64,000 bases of DNA from Eulemur rufifrons (lineage: Eukaryota; Chordata; Mammalia; Primates; Lemuridae): assembly GCF_041146395.1 (NCBI RefSeq), contig NC_091009.1, positions 4,397,001-4,461,000 of the forward strand, written 5' to 3'. The position numbers were made by a program, and so were the translations under genes. Positions 11,406 through 23,064 of the stretch are shown piece after piece. The notes below the pieces were generated by a model, which worked only from the letters and a program-made list of their open reading frames with translations, did no database searches and was not told the DNA's origin. Positions within the stretch are counted from its first letter, which is position 1. The number at the start of each line of letters is the position of its first letter.

Positions 11406-12980
11406 ACGAGTGAGGCAGCAGCACTGGCGGCGCAGTGGGTGAGGCTTGGGAACATTCTGCTGGCCACAGCCTAGCGGGAGAGGCGGACACGGAAGCGCAG
11501 TTGCGTCCAGCGAGCTGAGCGTGACGAGGGAGCTGCACACATGGGGGAGCTGAGGCTTCAAGGCGGAGGAGGAATGAGACAGGGGAAAGTGGGAGAGGCG
11601 GGGGGACCGTCGACTCAAAGGCACTGAGGCAAGAAGCAGCCTGCAGTGTGCTGGGAGTGACAGGCATGGGCACAGCTGGCATGCGGAGATTGGGGACGTG
11701 GCCTGGTCAGACGGTTGCTGGGTGGAGGATGGAACGGGGCGAGAAGCCCTTTCAGAGGCTGCTGTGCTCACCCAGATGAGAGAGAACAGGGGAGGGTGGA
11801 AGAGTCAGATCTGGAACATGTTTAGAAGATAGAAGATGGGGACTTGGGGACTGGAGGTGCCATGCTCAGAAATAGGGAAAAGAGCTGGTTTGGAGTTTCA
11901 TTGCAGGCAGGTTGCACTTGGGGTTTCTGGCAGCCATCCACGTGGCAGTGTCCTGCAAGCAGGTGGACTTTGCACATGGGACTCGGGAGAGAGAGGTTTG
12001 CATTGGTGATAGAGATTTGGGTGACACGTGCAGGCATGGTGGCTGAGTGCCCACAGTGGAAGGCATCAGGGCCCTCAGGGAGGGCACAACCTGGGGCCCA
12101 TCACCATTTACAGGGCGGGCAGAAGAGGGGGAGCTGAGGAAGGGAGGGGTGGAGTGAAGGGAGGACCCGAGTTGCCTGGGGCAAAGGCGCGGTGTGTCTC
12201 AGGGAGGACAGCGGGCTGTTCATGTGTCCACTGGACTTAGCAATCAGGCGGGCACCAGGGCCTTTTCAAGAGTGGCTGCAGGGACATACTCCACGCTGCA
12301 GGAGGACTTAGGGGCACCTGCTAGGAGGCTGTAGGCTTGGGGACAGGCCCCTGTGCCAGCTTATCAGCTGTGCCACTGTCACTCCTTTTTATGTCCCTTC
12401 CCCACCAGACAGAGCCTCAAAAGGGCTGATACTGTTTCTATATGTCTTCGTGTCCCTGGACAAAGTCCAGTTCCTTCAAAACATCTTGGCAGTGCACCTA
12501 CAGTGCCTACCACACGCTGTGCTCAGTGTTGAGGACGTCTGCTGTGCCTCAGACTTTGGTGGGGCACACAGTAGGTCCTCAGACTGTGCAAACAAAGCTC
12601 TGGGCCAGGCCCTGCCAGCAACCTGCCAGTGACCTCAGGCGAATTCTGACGTTGTCTCTCTAGGAGTTTTCTCATTGGCAATGGGTGATTCCTGAAAGAC
12701 GGAGATCAGCTTTGATTTCTGGGTGATTTCTGAAGCTCTTCCTTGTGACAAAATGTGACGATTCTAGGACTTCTCAGCCTGCTGCTACATTATTTGCCCA
12801 TGAGGCCTTGGCAGAGTCAGAATCCTGGGGTGGGGGCGGGGAGCAGACACTTCCCAAGACCTCTCTGCCCAAGGATCCTCCAGCTTGTTGTCCTGGTGAC
12901 CCAAAGCTCTCGGCCACGTGCCCCACATGCTCTGTCCCCCGCCAGCTCTCTGGCCTCAGCTGGTGCCCATGCCCACTGGC
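11406..12980. other. Intergenic DNA without a recognised gene
   Basis: Moderately GC-rich sequence. Short frames occur on both strands (largest about 183 codons, minus, 11220-11771, overlapping the L1 end). No domain or splice-supported structure was recognised. Confidence 0.4.
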
Positions 12981-12984
12981 TTTC

Positions 12985-13245
12985 TGGGCTCCAGTCATGA
13001 GGGTCTTCTCTCAGACCTTGTTCTCCCCACAAGCCTTTCTGCCCCAGAGCCTTCACACATGCTGTTCCCTCTGACTAGACACCCTTCCCTTAACCCTTGG
13101 CCTGGTTGACTCTTCATTCTTTACTGCTTCACTCAAATGTGGCTTCTGCACAGGCATCTCAGATCCCTGAACAACAGTCACCGCCTTGACACATCTTCAG
13201 AGCACCCTGTGCTTCTCCCAGCTCTTGTGCAGTGGTTGAGCAAGT
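12985..13245 (-). mobile_element. L2 LINE 3' end relic
   Basis: The phrase 'ccttcacacatgctgttcc', then 'cctggttgactcttcattc' and 'actcaaatgtggcttctgc' is the antisense 3' portion of the ancient L2 LINE. Confidence 0.7.
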
Positions 13246-13249
13246 CATC

Positions 13250-14285
13250 AGTTGCTCAAGGTCTGTCCAGTTCCGCCCTTAGACTCGGGTGCGGGGTGTC
13301 CCTGCCATGGGTCCCCTGCTTGGCAAGACTCCAGTCCAGACCTTCTCTGTCTGCAGCTCCCCTCACAGGATAAGGAATCTGTGGGCCCACTCGAAGGCCA
13401 GATCCTCCCCTTTAGACCACACTCCCAATACGAGGGACTCCAGAATGTCCGTCAAGGGTGGACTGTGTCACCAGTAGGGTACCAAGTGGCAGCGGTTTGC
13501 AGGAGGTATGGGCAGCTGCACACAGGGACTAGAGTGTCCACACGTGTGCATGGGAACCTCTCCTTGGGCCAAGACGGCTCTGGGGGTGGGAAGACAAGCG
13601 GGCAGGCTGAGGGCCAGGCCAGCTCTTCTCATGCCCATGTTGGGGCAAGGAACTCGGAAGTCACAGAAGTTTTAAATTAGAACCTGGCCTTCCAAGTCAC
13701 TATCAAAGCATATGTCAGAGTAGGGGAATAGAACAAATTTTATTTAACAGTTGTTAGCTTGATTTATAACTTCCAAATGTCTAGACATATGGTGCAAGGC
13801 CTCTGTGTATACTCTTGCCCTGGCCCCGCGGGCACTGGGGTGGGCGTGGGCGTGGGTCAGCCCCACCCACTGGATTATAAACTCCATGAGGGCAGGCAGT
13901 GTGTGCAGTGCCCGGCCCAGGACACAATGCGTGGCACAGAAGAGCAGACAATAAATATTGGCTGTGAGTAACAAGAAGATAGGCCAAGTAAAATGCTTGG
14001 TGTGGTACCAATGTCCAATAAATAGTAGCTGTCATTTTTTGAAAAAATGAACAGGAGCGTAGGGCGGGGGGCCGAGATCTGTAAACTGAGGTAGCTCGTG
14101 TCTGAGGAGGGAGGGGCTGCAGACCCCAGTGTTCACACTTCCTATCCTGGGGTTGTGTCCTCCTTTGCCCCACGCCGCAGCCTCTCCCAACTCTTCAGGT
14201 TAGGTGGGCACCAGGCAGGGATACTTGACAGCTAGAGGGCCCCCACCCCACCCCCAGCTGTTCTCTAGTGTGAGAGGAGCCTTTT
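13250..14285. other. Intergenic DNA with diverged MIR/L2-like text
   Basis: 13860-14040 contains 'ggattataaactccatgag' and 'agcagacaataaatattgg', typical of MIR/L2 3' phrases. No gene was recognised. Confidence 0.45.
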
Positions 14286-14405
14286 CTGGGGAGTCAGATC
14301 CTCTACTGGGCCCTGAAGAAGTCGCTTTGCCTCTGCAAGCCTCAGTCTCCTCATCTGTAAAATGGGACGGTGTGTGGAAACGGTGCACGTCAAGTGGCAG
14401 GTTCA
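14286..14405 (+). mobile_element. MIR SINE relic
   Basis: The phrase 'gcctcagtctcctcatctg' followed by 'taaaatgggacgg' is the MIR core. It lies just downstream of the ARHGAP27-like pseudogene 3' end. Confidence 0.75.
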
Positions 14406-15021
14406 GAGTGCACATGTAGCCAACATGAAGAACCCTTGCGCAGAACACCAGCGGGTCAGGGAGGGCAGGAGCATGGATCCGGAACAGGAACAGGAAAGCA
14501 GGTGAAACTGGGCCGCAGCCAGCCTGCCGGCGGGCCCGCGGCAACATCATCCCTGAGGCCTGAGGAGGGCAGGTCCGGCTGCCCACGCTGGAGGCCGGGT
14601 CAGTCCTGTTTGGGCAGCGGGGCAGTTGTCTTAGCTGCTTCACGGTCCGCACAGGGCTGGGACACACGGGGTCTTGGTGAAGGGCCTCATTCAGGGGAAG
14701 GCCCGAAGAAGCCGGGAAGCCCCCTCACCAAATTCCTCCTCCCAGGATGGTCTCTCCCAGAACACTCAGCCGCACACTGTCGCATGCGCACAGGGGGCGA
14801 CACTGCTATACAAAGGAGAACCCAATTAACCCCAAACAGGACATGCCTCAGAAAAAAAAAAAAAAAAAAAATCACATTTTGCGAACTGCCCACCAGGGGT
14901 CACCATAGCCTCAGAACCGAGAGGTGAGGACGTCACAACCGCCTGCAGGCGCGGGGGAGGCGGAGGGTCTCCTGAAGTCCGGCTGGGTGGCCTCCAGCCG
15001 CCCCCAGTCGCAGGTCCGCAG

Positions 15022-15198
15022 TCAGTGCGGCGGGAAGATATCCGAGATTGCGGCAGGATGCGCTCCACCACCTGGTTCTGGAACACCATGGTCATGGGCA
15101 TGTTGGTCTCTTCTGTCTCCGGCCGCAGCAGCGTGGGCCCGAACACGATGGCCACGCTCTGCACCGACATGCGTTTCTGCTTGCCACGCTCCATCACC
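15022..15198 (-). pseudogene. ARHGAP27: ARHGAP27-like last exon (RhoGAP C-terminus)
   Basis: After a good acceptor (ctgcag at 15199-15204) the frame reads a RhoGAP end containing MSVQSVAIVFGPTLLRPE and then MPMTMVFQNQVVE. Near 15050 one base is missing relative to the family, so the final residues are out of frame. The ancestral TGA is at 15022-15024. Confidence 0.9.
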
Positions 15199-15300
15199 CT
15201 GCAGCCGGGCGGGTGGAATCAGGCCCCAGAGCTGGGGGGAGCCATGGAGGGGGTCCTGCCAGGACCCGCCACCCCATTCCCACCCACCCGCCCGGCTCAC

Positions 15301-15406
15301 CGGCACAAGTGCTGGAAGAGCAGCCGCAGCGTGTCGCGGTTGGGGGCGGGTAGCGAACCCACCAGGTCACGCATACAGTGGCTGCGCTGGGCCTGGTCGT
15401 GCAACT
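15301..15406 (-). pseudogene. ARHGAP27: ARHGAP27-like RhoGAP exon
   Basis: The translation includes RDLVGSLPAPN and LRLLFQHLCR, the helical core of the RhoGAP fold just before the last exon. The donor GT is intact at 15299-15300. The acceptor is weak or degraded (ttaag). Confidence 0.85.
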
Positions 15407-15583
15407 TAAGCAAGGGAAGGATCAGAGGGAGGGAGTCAGACAGGGAGGGAGGAGGAGGAGGGTGGGCTCTGCGAGGGGAGCGGGGTCAGCAAGCGTGGTG
15501 GCACAGAGCCTGGCCAAGGCGGTGGCCCTAGGCAGGACAGTTCCACTCCTGCCCCATCCACCCCACCTCCGGCAGGTGCTCAC

Positions 15584-15724
15584 TGATGGCCGTGATGAAC
15601 TGGTGGAAGTGTGAGAAGGGGAAGAGGGGCTCGGGCAATTCCCGAAAGAAGAGCTTCGGCGCCCCCGTGATAAGGTGCGCGTCCTCCCAGCGTCAGTGTC
15701 GGTCTCCCAGGTCGAGACGCTCAT
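15584..15724 (-). pseudogene. ARHGAP27: ARHGAP27-like RhoGAP exon with in-frame stop
   Basis: It reads DERLDLGD, a TGA stop at 15693-15695, then RWEDAHLITGAPKLFFRE and LPEPLFPFSHF. The last block is the conserved RhoGAP 'K-x-F-F-R-E-L-P-E-P-L' motif. Two extra codons surround the stop. Acceptor cag and donor GT are both present. Confidence 0.88.
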
Positions 15725-15798
15725 CTGCGGCGGAGGAAGGGAGGTCAGGGACCCTAGCGCCTTCAGGCCCCCGGGGGAGGCATGGGGACCGGCCTCAC

Positions 15799-15876
15799 CG
15801 TGGTCCACCTTATAGGGCAACTTCTGGATAGTGGCCAGGTTTCCACTGATGCGGTACAGCCTGTCCATGTCCAGCC
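15799..15876 (-). pseudogene. ARHGAP27: ARHGAP27-like RhoGAP exon carrying the arginine-finger loop
   Basis: It reads LDMDRLYRISGNLATIQKL. The R in 'LYRISG' is the catalytic arginine finger of RhoGAP proteins and is preserved here. Both splice sites look intact (acceptor cccag, donor GTGAGG). The exon alone has no lesion. Confidence 0.9.
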
Positions 15877-16054
15877 CTGGGACAGAGGGAGGCGCGGACC
15901 CGGGTTGGGAGGGGTGGGGCTGAAGCCCCTGCTGTGATTCCTACTCAAGGCTTCCTGTTCTTTCCCCACTCAACCCTGCGCCCACCCAGGGCTCTCCATT
16001 CTGCAGTCTCGGCAGGAGGCCCGGCCCAGCCCACCCCATGTACCGCGCACCGCG

Positions 16055-16096
16055 ACCCACCTGGCACAGCGCGGCCAGCGCGCGGATGAACCTCGT
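16055..16096 (-). pseudogene. ARHGAP27: Partial ARHGAP27-like exon (start of RhoGAP)
   Basis: After acceptor cccccag the sequence reads through RALAALCQ, matching the family's GCALAALCE. An internal deletion shifts the frame near the start. The remaining part of the exon, expected to encode about 20 more residues, was not found. Confidence 0.65.
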
Positions 16097-16176
16097 CTGG
16101 GGGAGAGGCTCGTCAGCGCCGCCCAGCGGCCGCCGCCCGGCCCTGCGCCACCCGCGTGCCCTCTGCAAGCCGGTAC

Positions 16177-16249
16177 CTTTGATGTAGCCCTTCTACCGCA
16201 GCGACGGCAGCGTGGGCCGCCCCTGCAGAAACTTGCGCTCTCCAGACCC
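16177..16249 (-). pseudogene. ARHGAP27: ARHGAP27-like exon upstream of RhoGAP, with stop
   Basis: It reads RKFLQGRPTLPSLR, a TAG at 16193-16195, then KGYIK. Compared with the family, about ten residues between the opening GLE and RKFL are replaced by two bases, a frame-shifting deletion. Acceptor (cccag) and donor (GTACC) are retained. Confidence 0.85.
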
Positions 16250-17453
16250 CTGGGGCACAGGGTGGGCGCATCTGATGTAGGGGAAAGTAGGACCTTGTGA
16301 GTTGTCAGTGGCATCTGGGTTGTTGGCAGGGCAGGCCCCAGCGGGGCATCACCACCCGCTGAGAGAGGTCTCTGGGATGCTCCCCACCCCGTGCCCTGCA
16401 CACACCGGGACTCAGCCGCGTGTCATCCTCTTTCTCCTGCCAGCTTCCCAGGGCTCACTAGACCCGAAGGCCACACTGCCGCTCTCACTTTCCTCCTCCG
16501 GGGCGGCGGCGGGGGGTGTTGGGGGGGCAAGTCTGCAGACCGCAATCACATAGCTTCAGAGAGGCAGGACCTTGGGCCAGCTGGGGGTCCTTCTGGGACA
16601 GGGCAAGGGACCTGAAATGCCCTCCCAGCAGGCACGGTCCTCAGGCAAAGTGATCTCTCTTCCCTTACCCAGGTTAACTCCCCTCAGCTTTACTATGGAA
16701 CCTCAGCACATTGGCCTCCTTTAGCTGCCTGGAGCCGAACGGGTGTTGGAATCAGTCATCCTGTCCTCCCCTACCCACCTCCCAGTGCCTGGCCCCTCTT
16801 CCTGTATTTTCCTCAGCTCCTGTAGTCGTAACCCAGTATGTGGCTCCCAGTTCTGAGCTTCTAATTCTGGCTGGGGCCGGAGTACTGCCAACAACTGCAC
16901 CAACATCACCTCTCTGGCTCTGGGTTCCTACCTCTATTAATACAGCCAAAAGCTGCACCCAGTGTTGGCTCATAGGGAATTAAGGGTCAAAAACCTCCAG
17001 GTCATTTCCAGGTAAATAGTTGTCAGAGGGGACCTGCCCTATCTCTACTTATACAATTGATATTTTGAACCTAAGAAATGGGAGACTCTTGAAATCAATA
17101 CTTGTAAACTTTTCCTTCTAGTTTCAGCCTGCCATTCCAGCCTGAAGTTGGTTCCCAGAATATTTACTTTTCCTCCTGCCTCCCTCAAAATGGGAAATTC
17201 CTCTAGGGTGAGCTCCCCACCGCACGTGGAGAGGGTGCCTGCAGGGCCACCCCCGGGCTGGATTCACAGATGACAGAGGCAGTTGCTTTAGCATCCTGCC
17301 ATCCCAGCCATGCAGGGGACACTGCATTTGCAGGGAGTGGCGCTTGCCCACTGGTGCCATGGAGCTCCCTGTGTCCCACAGTGGGCACAGCTGCCCTGTA
17401 TAACAGCTGGCCACCCCTCCCTAGTGGCCCTAGAGACCCCAGGCCCTGCCTAC

Positions 17454-17544
17454 CAGCTCCTGGATGCCCTGGGCAATGGCCTTGTGCCAGGTGTTGATGA
17501 TGGCCTGAGTCATGCTGGATCAGGTACTCCGAGCCATTGCGACT
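17454..17544 (-). pseudogene. ARHGAP27: ARHGAP27-like exon (PH domain C-terminus)
   Basis: It reads SRNGSEYLIQHDS, then, after a two-base deletion near 17505, IINTWHKAIAQGIQEL in another frame. The conserved PH-domain tryptophan (TW) is present. Acceptor acag and donor GTAGG are intact. Confidence 0.88.
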
Positions 17545-17689
17545 CTGTAGCTAGAGGGACACAAATCACTGGGTCATCTCTGGTTCCCTGAGTCTGCCCT
17601 GGGTGTTGGCACCAAGGGGGGTGGGTACAGAGATGGAGGTGACCTGTCCCCTACCCCCAGGAACTCAGAGCCTAATGGAACCAAGGGCT

Positions 17690-17815
17690 TCCACCACACT
17701 TAAAGCAGTGGGTGACAGCTTCTCTGTGTTCCAGATGACCAAACCAAGGCTCAGTGAGTTTTAGCAGCTTCCTCATGGGCACATAGCTAGTGGCAATGGA
17801 GCTCAGATCTGCATG
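17690..17815 (+). mobile_element. MIR SINE relic in pseudogene intron
   Basis: The phrase 'ccaaggctcagtgagtttt' plus 'cacatagctagtggcaatg' plus 'gagctcagatctg' is MIR-like and diverged. Confidence 0.6.
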
Positions 17816-19623
17816 GCTCAGCTGTCGGGGAAACTTCCCCTGCTCCAACCCACCTTCACATGAGCCCCCGCAGGACGTGGCAGCCCTCACCCAGAGCACT
17901 GGCCTGCAAAAACTAAGGAAGGGAAGCTTCCTGAGGGACAGCCTCGGCCACTGGAACGGACAGGGAAGGAGATGTGGGGAGAGAGGAATTGAAAACGGAT
18001 CCCAGAGAAAGCGAGTGTCCCCCGTGCCCCTCCCATACGCTCACTGAGGACCTAGAGTGCTGCCCTCCTTTAGCAGCCAGGAGTCCCCACCCTCTCTCAC
18101 CCCCCAGCCTGGGCAGCGCATTCCCTTTCAGCCCACTTCACCGAGATGCAGAAATTAGAGAAGCAGAAATTAAACAAAATGCCAGAAGAAAACTGGCTAC
18201 AACAGGCCTGAAGCTCCAAGCCCTTTCTGAGTGGATGGATCCTCCGTAGCCTCTGGCTCTGAGGACCAAGTTCAGGGTTAATGTCAACGTCGGGCAGTGG
18301 CAGCCCCCGCCAACCCTGCCCTTTAGGTCCAGTGGGAGAGGCAGCAGAAACTGTCTCCAACAAGGAACAACTTCTAGCATCAGAGAGGACTGTCTTTCGG
18401 CTGCCCTTTTAAACTCATACATGAATACTATTAGTATTTAAACTGCTTTAAAAATGAAGAAAAAAAGAAAAACGCATGTTCCACCCCTCCACCTCCCTTG
18501 CAAAGACTAGAGACCCTTGAGCGGCGGCCAGCACAGCCCCACTGTGATCTAAGCAGGCAGGGGCCCCGCTGGGGATGACCCCAGAGAGTGGCCTAATGAC
18601 ACTTCTAAAACAACCTCCATTCTCCGTGGCAGCTCTCTCAAAACATAGTCAGCTCGTATCTGAAAGTTTCCTGCAGAAGACAAAGCTGTTCTGCAGATTC
18701 GTTCTGGTTAAAAAAGCAAAATGTGGCCAAGCTACATAGCTACCCAGCAACGTACTGCAGGACACATCGATCCTGCCGCACACACAGCCAGGCTGAGGGT
18801 ACCAGCAGCTCTCGGGGGACTGGTACTAACGTTTTCTGTGGCTTTGGGGTGACTAGGAAGACCTGCTGTGGACATCTCCTGGGCCCCACTAACCCATCTG
18901 TCCTTGATGATATAGAATTTGGGGCTGTCTCTTGAAGAATGTCCTGGAGTTGCCTACAGGCCACCCGGAGTGGAGAGAGGGTGGCCGCCAGCCCACCAGG
19001 AGGCAGGGGGTTCCTTGACCTCCACTCAGGACTGTCAGCCTCCCCTTGGCCTGAGCAGCTTACAAGAGCACCATCTGCCTCCTGCTCCTGGCCAGCACAG
19101 ACAGCTCAGAAAGTCCTGCTCCGACACTTTCATCAAAAGCCCACAGATGACCTTCATAAGAGAACTGCTGGAAGGCTGTCCCTCGAGGTCAGAGAAGGCA
19201 CATGGCTAGCAAATGTGATGTCCCTCCTCCACGTGACACTATAGCAGACATTGCTAGTTGATCACAGAACCCTACCCTGCCAAGCCTGGAGAAGGCTCCA
19301 GAATTCTCAAGGTAGCTCCAGATCAGAGTAGCTCATGAGACGAAACCAGTTTTCCAACTCTGCTCTGTAGATATCCTGGTTCTAGAACTGAATGAACCTT
19401 GGTGAATCATCAGAAAGCTACACACTCAGGCTCCTTGCAGAATGGCTTTTTCTGAGCCGAGGTACAAGGTTATGCTTTTGGCTATCATCACCATATGGTA
19501 CCCAACAGCCCTGAGACTCCTAACTAAACCTCCAGGGAGCTCTTTTGCAGGCACTGGCCTCATGCCTCTAGATCCCATGTTTGTGGAGCTACACACTAGA
19601 CATTTTTTAAGAGCTAAGGGTTA

Positions 19624-20128
<505 letters not shown>

Positions 20129-20410
20129 TCAGAGTAAGCACCAGGGCCAGGGAGCTTCCTGCCTCAGGTTGGGATGCTGCCACCATTCTAGCGGCCACTA
20201 TTCTAGGCACACAGGGTCCCATCTCCCAGAGGCCTCTACTTCTCACTACCCTCCAGGGCAAGGACAAGTAACTCAGCTCCTTGGGAGGGAACTGCAGAAT
20301 CCATGGCCTTGAGCCCTGAGAATTCCAGCCCCAGCTCTTCCCAGGTGCTCCTCCTTGGGGCTCGCCTACAGTGAGGGTCCCTGGACATCAGGACACCCCT
20401 TCCCTCCTTC

Positions 20411-20495
20411 TGTATTTGCCTTTGGGGACCCAGGAGAGAGAGGCCCCCTTCAGCTCCACCGTGTACTCAGGGGTGCAGAACCTGGAAGGCTGCCT
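20411..20495 (-). pseudogene. ARHGAP27: ARHGAP27-like exon (middle of PH domain)
   Basis: After acceptor cccacag it reads RQPSRFCTPEYTVELKG and then ASLSWVPKG. Homology fades at about 20411 and no clear donor is seen. Confidence 0.85.
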
Positions 20496-20949
20496 CTGTG
20501 GGACAGGGAGGAAGGGTGGGCAGGGTCACAGGGAGCCCTCAGCTCCGAGGGGCCTGCTACCACACTGTGGCTGTAGGGACAGGATGGGGTTGCTGGGTGA
20601 AAGGGACCCAACGGTTCCTGGAACGCAGAGATCCTGCTGGCTGGCTTGTCCCTTGCTGCTTGTCCGCCCAGGAGACGGACGGAAGGAGCAGAACCCCGTC
20701 CCTGTGAGCAGGTGTGTCCAGCCCCAGCCTCCCCGCCCTCCAGCCTCGAGCTGTCCACCCTCAAGGACTGCTCCCCATCCCCTAGTGGCTGAAACTGCTT
20801 GTCCTGGGGTGAACCTGCTGTCGTCACCTGCTCCCTGCCAAGGCCCATGTCCTTGGACACTCACGGACCGCTATCTCAGACCTGGTCTGTTCTAAGCCAG
20901 ACAGGGTGGCTGGGGGGGGGGGTCCCTGCCCTGGGGGCCTGGGCCTCCC

Positions 20950-21040
20950 CAGGCCAACTGCAGTCGGGGTCTGTGAGTCCTTGAAGAACGTCAGGACACC
21001 ACCCTCCAGCACCGGCCAGGAGGCGCTCCAGTGCTTCCTC
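20950..21040 (-). pseudogene. ARHGAP27: ARHGAP27-like exon (start of PH domain)
   Basis: It reads RKHWSASWPVLEGGVLTFF then KDSQT, the first strands of the PH domain. The acceptor (ctag) is present. At the expected 3' boundary the donor dinucleotide reads GG instead of GT. Confidence 0.85.
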
Positions 21041-21149
21041 CTAGATGGGGGTGGGGAAGCGGCAGGAGGGCAGGACTTAGATTCGGGCCTAGGCTGGGGC
21101 CCCCCTCCTAGCCCCAGGACCAGGGCACCCGACTGTGAGGGGTGGACTC

Positions 21150-21265
21150 CCAAATCTAACACTGGTAGCCAGGTGACCTTGGGCAAGTCACTTTAAGCTC
21201 TCGGTACCTCAGTTTCCTCACAGGCCCTCTCATGAGGTCACTATGAGGATTAATAAGAGCCTGGC
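21150..21265 (+). mobile_element. MIR SINE relic
   Basis: The phrase 'gtgaccttgggcaagtcac' followed by 'tacctcagtttcctcacag' is the MIR core. Confidence 0.8.
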
Positions 21266-21315
21266 ATGTGGGGAGTGAACTTCATCTTTAAGGCCCACCC
21301 TGCCCTGGTCTAGGT

Positions 21316-21390
21316 TCAGAGGGGCTCTCCCCGGAGCCGCTTCCCTTGTCCACCGTCCTGGTGCGATGCGGCACCCCTGCCTTGTCCAGG
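21316..21390 (-). pseudogene. ARHGAP27: ARHGAP27-like linker exon fragment before PH
   Basis: It reads IRTLDKAGVPHRTRTVDKG and then goes out of frame by loss of one base where the family has KGKRLR. Confidence 0.75.
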
Positions 21391-21549
21391 GTCCTGATCT
21401 AAGAGAAGGGGAATGAGTAGGGAGTCCAGAGGGTGAGGCATGGGGGGCAGAGGCCAGTCTCTCCCTCGGCTGCAACCCCCCACGGGCTGGCTCTGTGTCT
21501 CCACTGAACGCTCCGTACCAGCCCAGCCTCCTGGCTGGAGCGGGTGGCG

Positions 21550-21612
21550 CCTGCTCCCCGGCAGCAGCGGCAGGAGAGATTCCTTCCCACTTCCCAGCCT
21601 CACCCACCTCTG
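21550..21612 (-). pseudogene. ARHGAP27: ARHGAP27-like linker exon fragment
   Basis: The reading EAGKWEGISPAAAA matches the family linker EVGSWEEVSPATAA. The boundaries are poor and no donor is seen. Confidence 0.6.
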
Positions 21613-21736
21613 GGGGCTAGTGCTGGGGCCACGGGGGAGACAGATGTGTCCCACCCAGCCTTTGCCTCCAGGATCTCCAGAAACTCCCCGTTTCTTCTGT
21701 GGTGGTCCTGCCAGGGCCTTCATGCCACCCCCTTAC

Positions 21737-21826
21737 CTTCTCCTCAGGAGGGCTGGCCTGGGCTGGAGTGTCACTGTCCTGGCTAGATTTGTGCGTGCTT
21801 CAAGGGGCAGGGACAGGGACAGGGAC
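21737..21826 (-). pseudogene. ARHGAP27: ARHGAP27-like linker exon with in-frame stop
   Basis: It reads VPVPVPAP, a TGA at 21800-21802 (arginine in the family), then STHKSSQDSDTPAQASPPEE. Acceptor (cccag) and donor (GTAAGG) are intact. Confidence 0.85.
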
Positions 21827-21881
21827 CTGGGGAGGAAGACACTGTCATATATAGTCTCCCCCTCTCTCCCCAGCTGGTTAC

Positions 21882-21966
21882 CTGGGGCAGCTCCGACCGG
21901 ACGGAGGAGTCCTCTGGGCTGTAGAAGTATTGTTTGTTTCCCGTGCTGGTCCTCCAACCTCACCCG
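21882..21966 (-). pseudogene. ARHGAP27: ARHGAP27-like exon (third WW-like motif)
   Basis: It reads VRLEDQHGK, then a four-base net gain near 21930 shifts frame to YFYSPEDSSVRSELPQ. Both flanking WW tryptophans of the family are replaced (R and S). Acceptor (ccacag) and donor (GTAACC) are intact. Confidence 0.87.
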
Positions 21967-22211
21967 CTGTGGGGAGAGGGAGGATCAGGGCTCCCCACCC
22001 CGCTCGTGAGAGGAGAGAAAAGGCTCCCTCCAACCGGTGTCCAGGTCAGCAGCAGGAAGCTCGGAGAGGCAGATGCAGGCGACTCCGAGTCTTGGGCTGG
22101 CTTAGGGTCTGCGTGGGAGCTGCGGTTCAGAGTGCCAAGGGGAGCTCATAGTGAGGAAAGTAGAGGGGAGCCACCCGCGGCTGTCTGGGTCCATCTGCCC
22201 ACTGCCCCTAC

Positions 22212-22393
22212 CTGCTCTGGGGTGAAGTGGTTGGTGTAAAGCTTCTGCTTGTCCTGGCTGGTGTGACAAGACTAGCCGGGGGGTGTGGTCAAGGGAGAGG
22301 TGGGGCCGGGCACCCCGAGGGAGCCCACGGGGAATAGTCTTCCTCTGGGTAACTGGTCAGCAACTCAGGGTAGTCCATCTCGGGAATGGGGGG
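22212..22393 (-). pseudogene. ARHGAP27: ARHGAP27-like exon with stop and frameshift
   Basis: It reads PPIPEMDYPELLTSYPEEDY, then one base is lost near 22330. The frame resumes as SPLTTPPG, a TAG at 22272-22274 (tryptophan in the family), then SCHTSQDKQKLYTNHFTPEQ. Acceptor ctgcag and donor GTAGGG are intact. Confidence 0.9.
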
Positions 22394-22530
22394 CTGCAGG
22401 GACCAGCCCACCCCCTTGCCATTGGGTCCCTGGGGCTGGGTGGAGCAGGGGGCGGGGCCAGAGGGATCGCAGATAGCCCCGCCCCTCCCCCTCTGGTCCC
22501 TGGGGCGGCCAGGGCCAGTCTCTGCGCATC

Positions 22531-22862
22531 TCCTCCCAGGCGGTGTCGCCGGTCAGGGGGCTGCAGAAGAACACCCTGCGGCTCTCCTCATCCCAGTGTT
22601 GGCTCCACTCGGTCTCGAGGCTCTCGCAGCTGCCCACGGAGGTCGGGGAGGTGGCTGGGATGGCGGAGACCTCAGCAGTCTCAAAGGGCGACTCCCAGGT
22701 CGTCACGCCCGTGTCCGGGTTGTAGCACTAGGGGCGCCCAGTGCTGGTGCCTGTGTGCATCTCCCACACCGGGCTGGGGTGGGGGGGCCGCGGCAGCGCC
22801 CGGCGAAGTGGCCGAGGCTGCTTCTCTACGTTGGCGCACACGGGCTCCGGGGATTCGTCCAC
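22531..22862 (-). pseudogene. ARHGAP27: ARHGAP27-like exon with two WW motifs and an in-frame stop
   Basis: It starts VDESPEPVCANVEKQPR. The first WW motif reads VWEMHT...GRP, a TAG at 22728-22730, then CYNPDTGVTTWESPFE. The second reads ETEWSQHWDEESRRVFFCSP then LTGDTAWEE. The stop replaces an aromatic residue of WW1. The donor was not identified. Confidence 0.92.
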
Positions 22863-22909
22863 CTAGGGAAGGAGGAAGGAGACATGTCTTTCAGAGGACC
22901 ACTGGGGTC

Positions 22910-23060
22910 ACACAGTCCTGACTTGGCCACTTGCCACCTGGGTGACCTTCAGAAAGTCACAATGCCTCCCTGCCTCAGTTTCCCCAGGTATAAAATGTCT
23001 ACTCTGCCCATTCCAGAAATTGTAGTGAAGATAGAATGAGGAAATGTTCTTGAAAGTGCT
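22910..23060 (+). mobile_element. MIR SINE relic
   Basis: The phrase 'cctgacttggccacttgcc', 'gtgaccttcagaaagtcac' and 'cctcagtttccccaggtat' is the MIR core. It lies immediately upstream (in pseudogene orientation) of the double-WW exon. Confidence 0.8.
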
Positions 23061-23064
23061 TTTC

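Noticed and set aside
10530..12720. Shared 'gaaagacggagatcagct' near 10537 and 12695
   Set aside because: A single 18-base match flanked by dissimilar sequence. Too short to claim a duplication.
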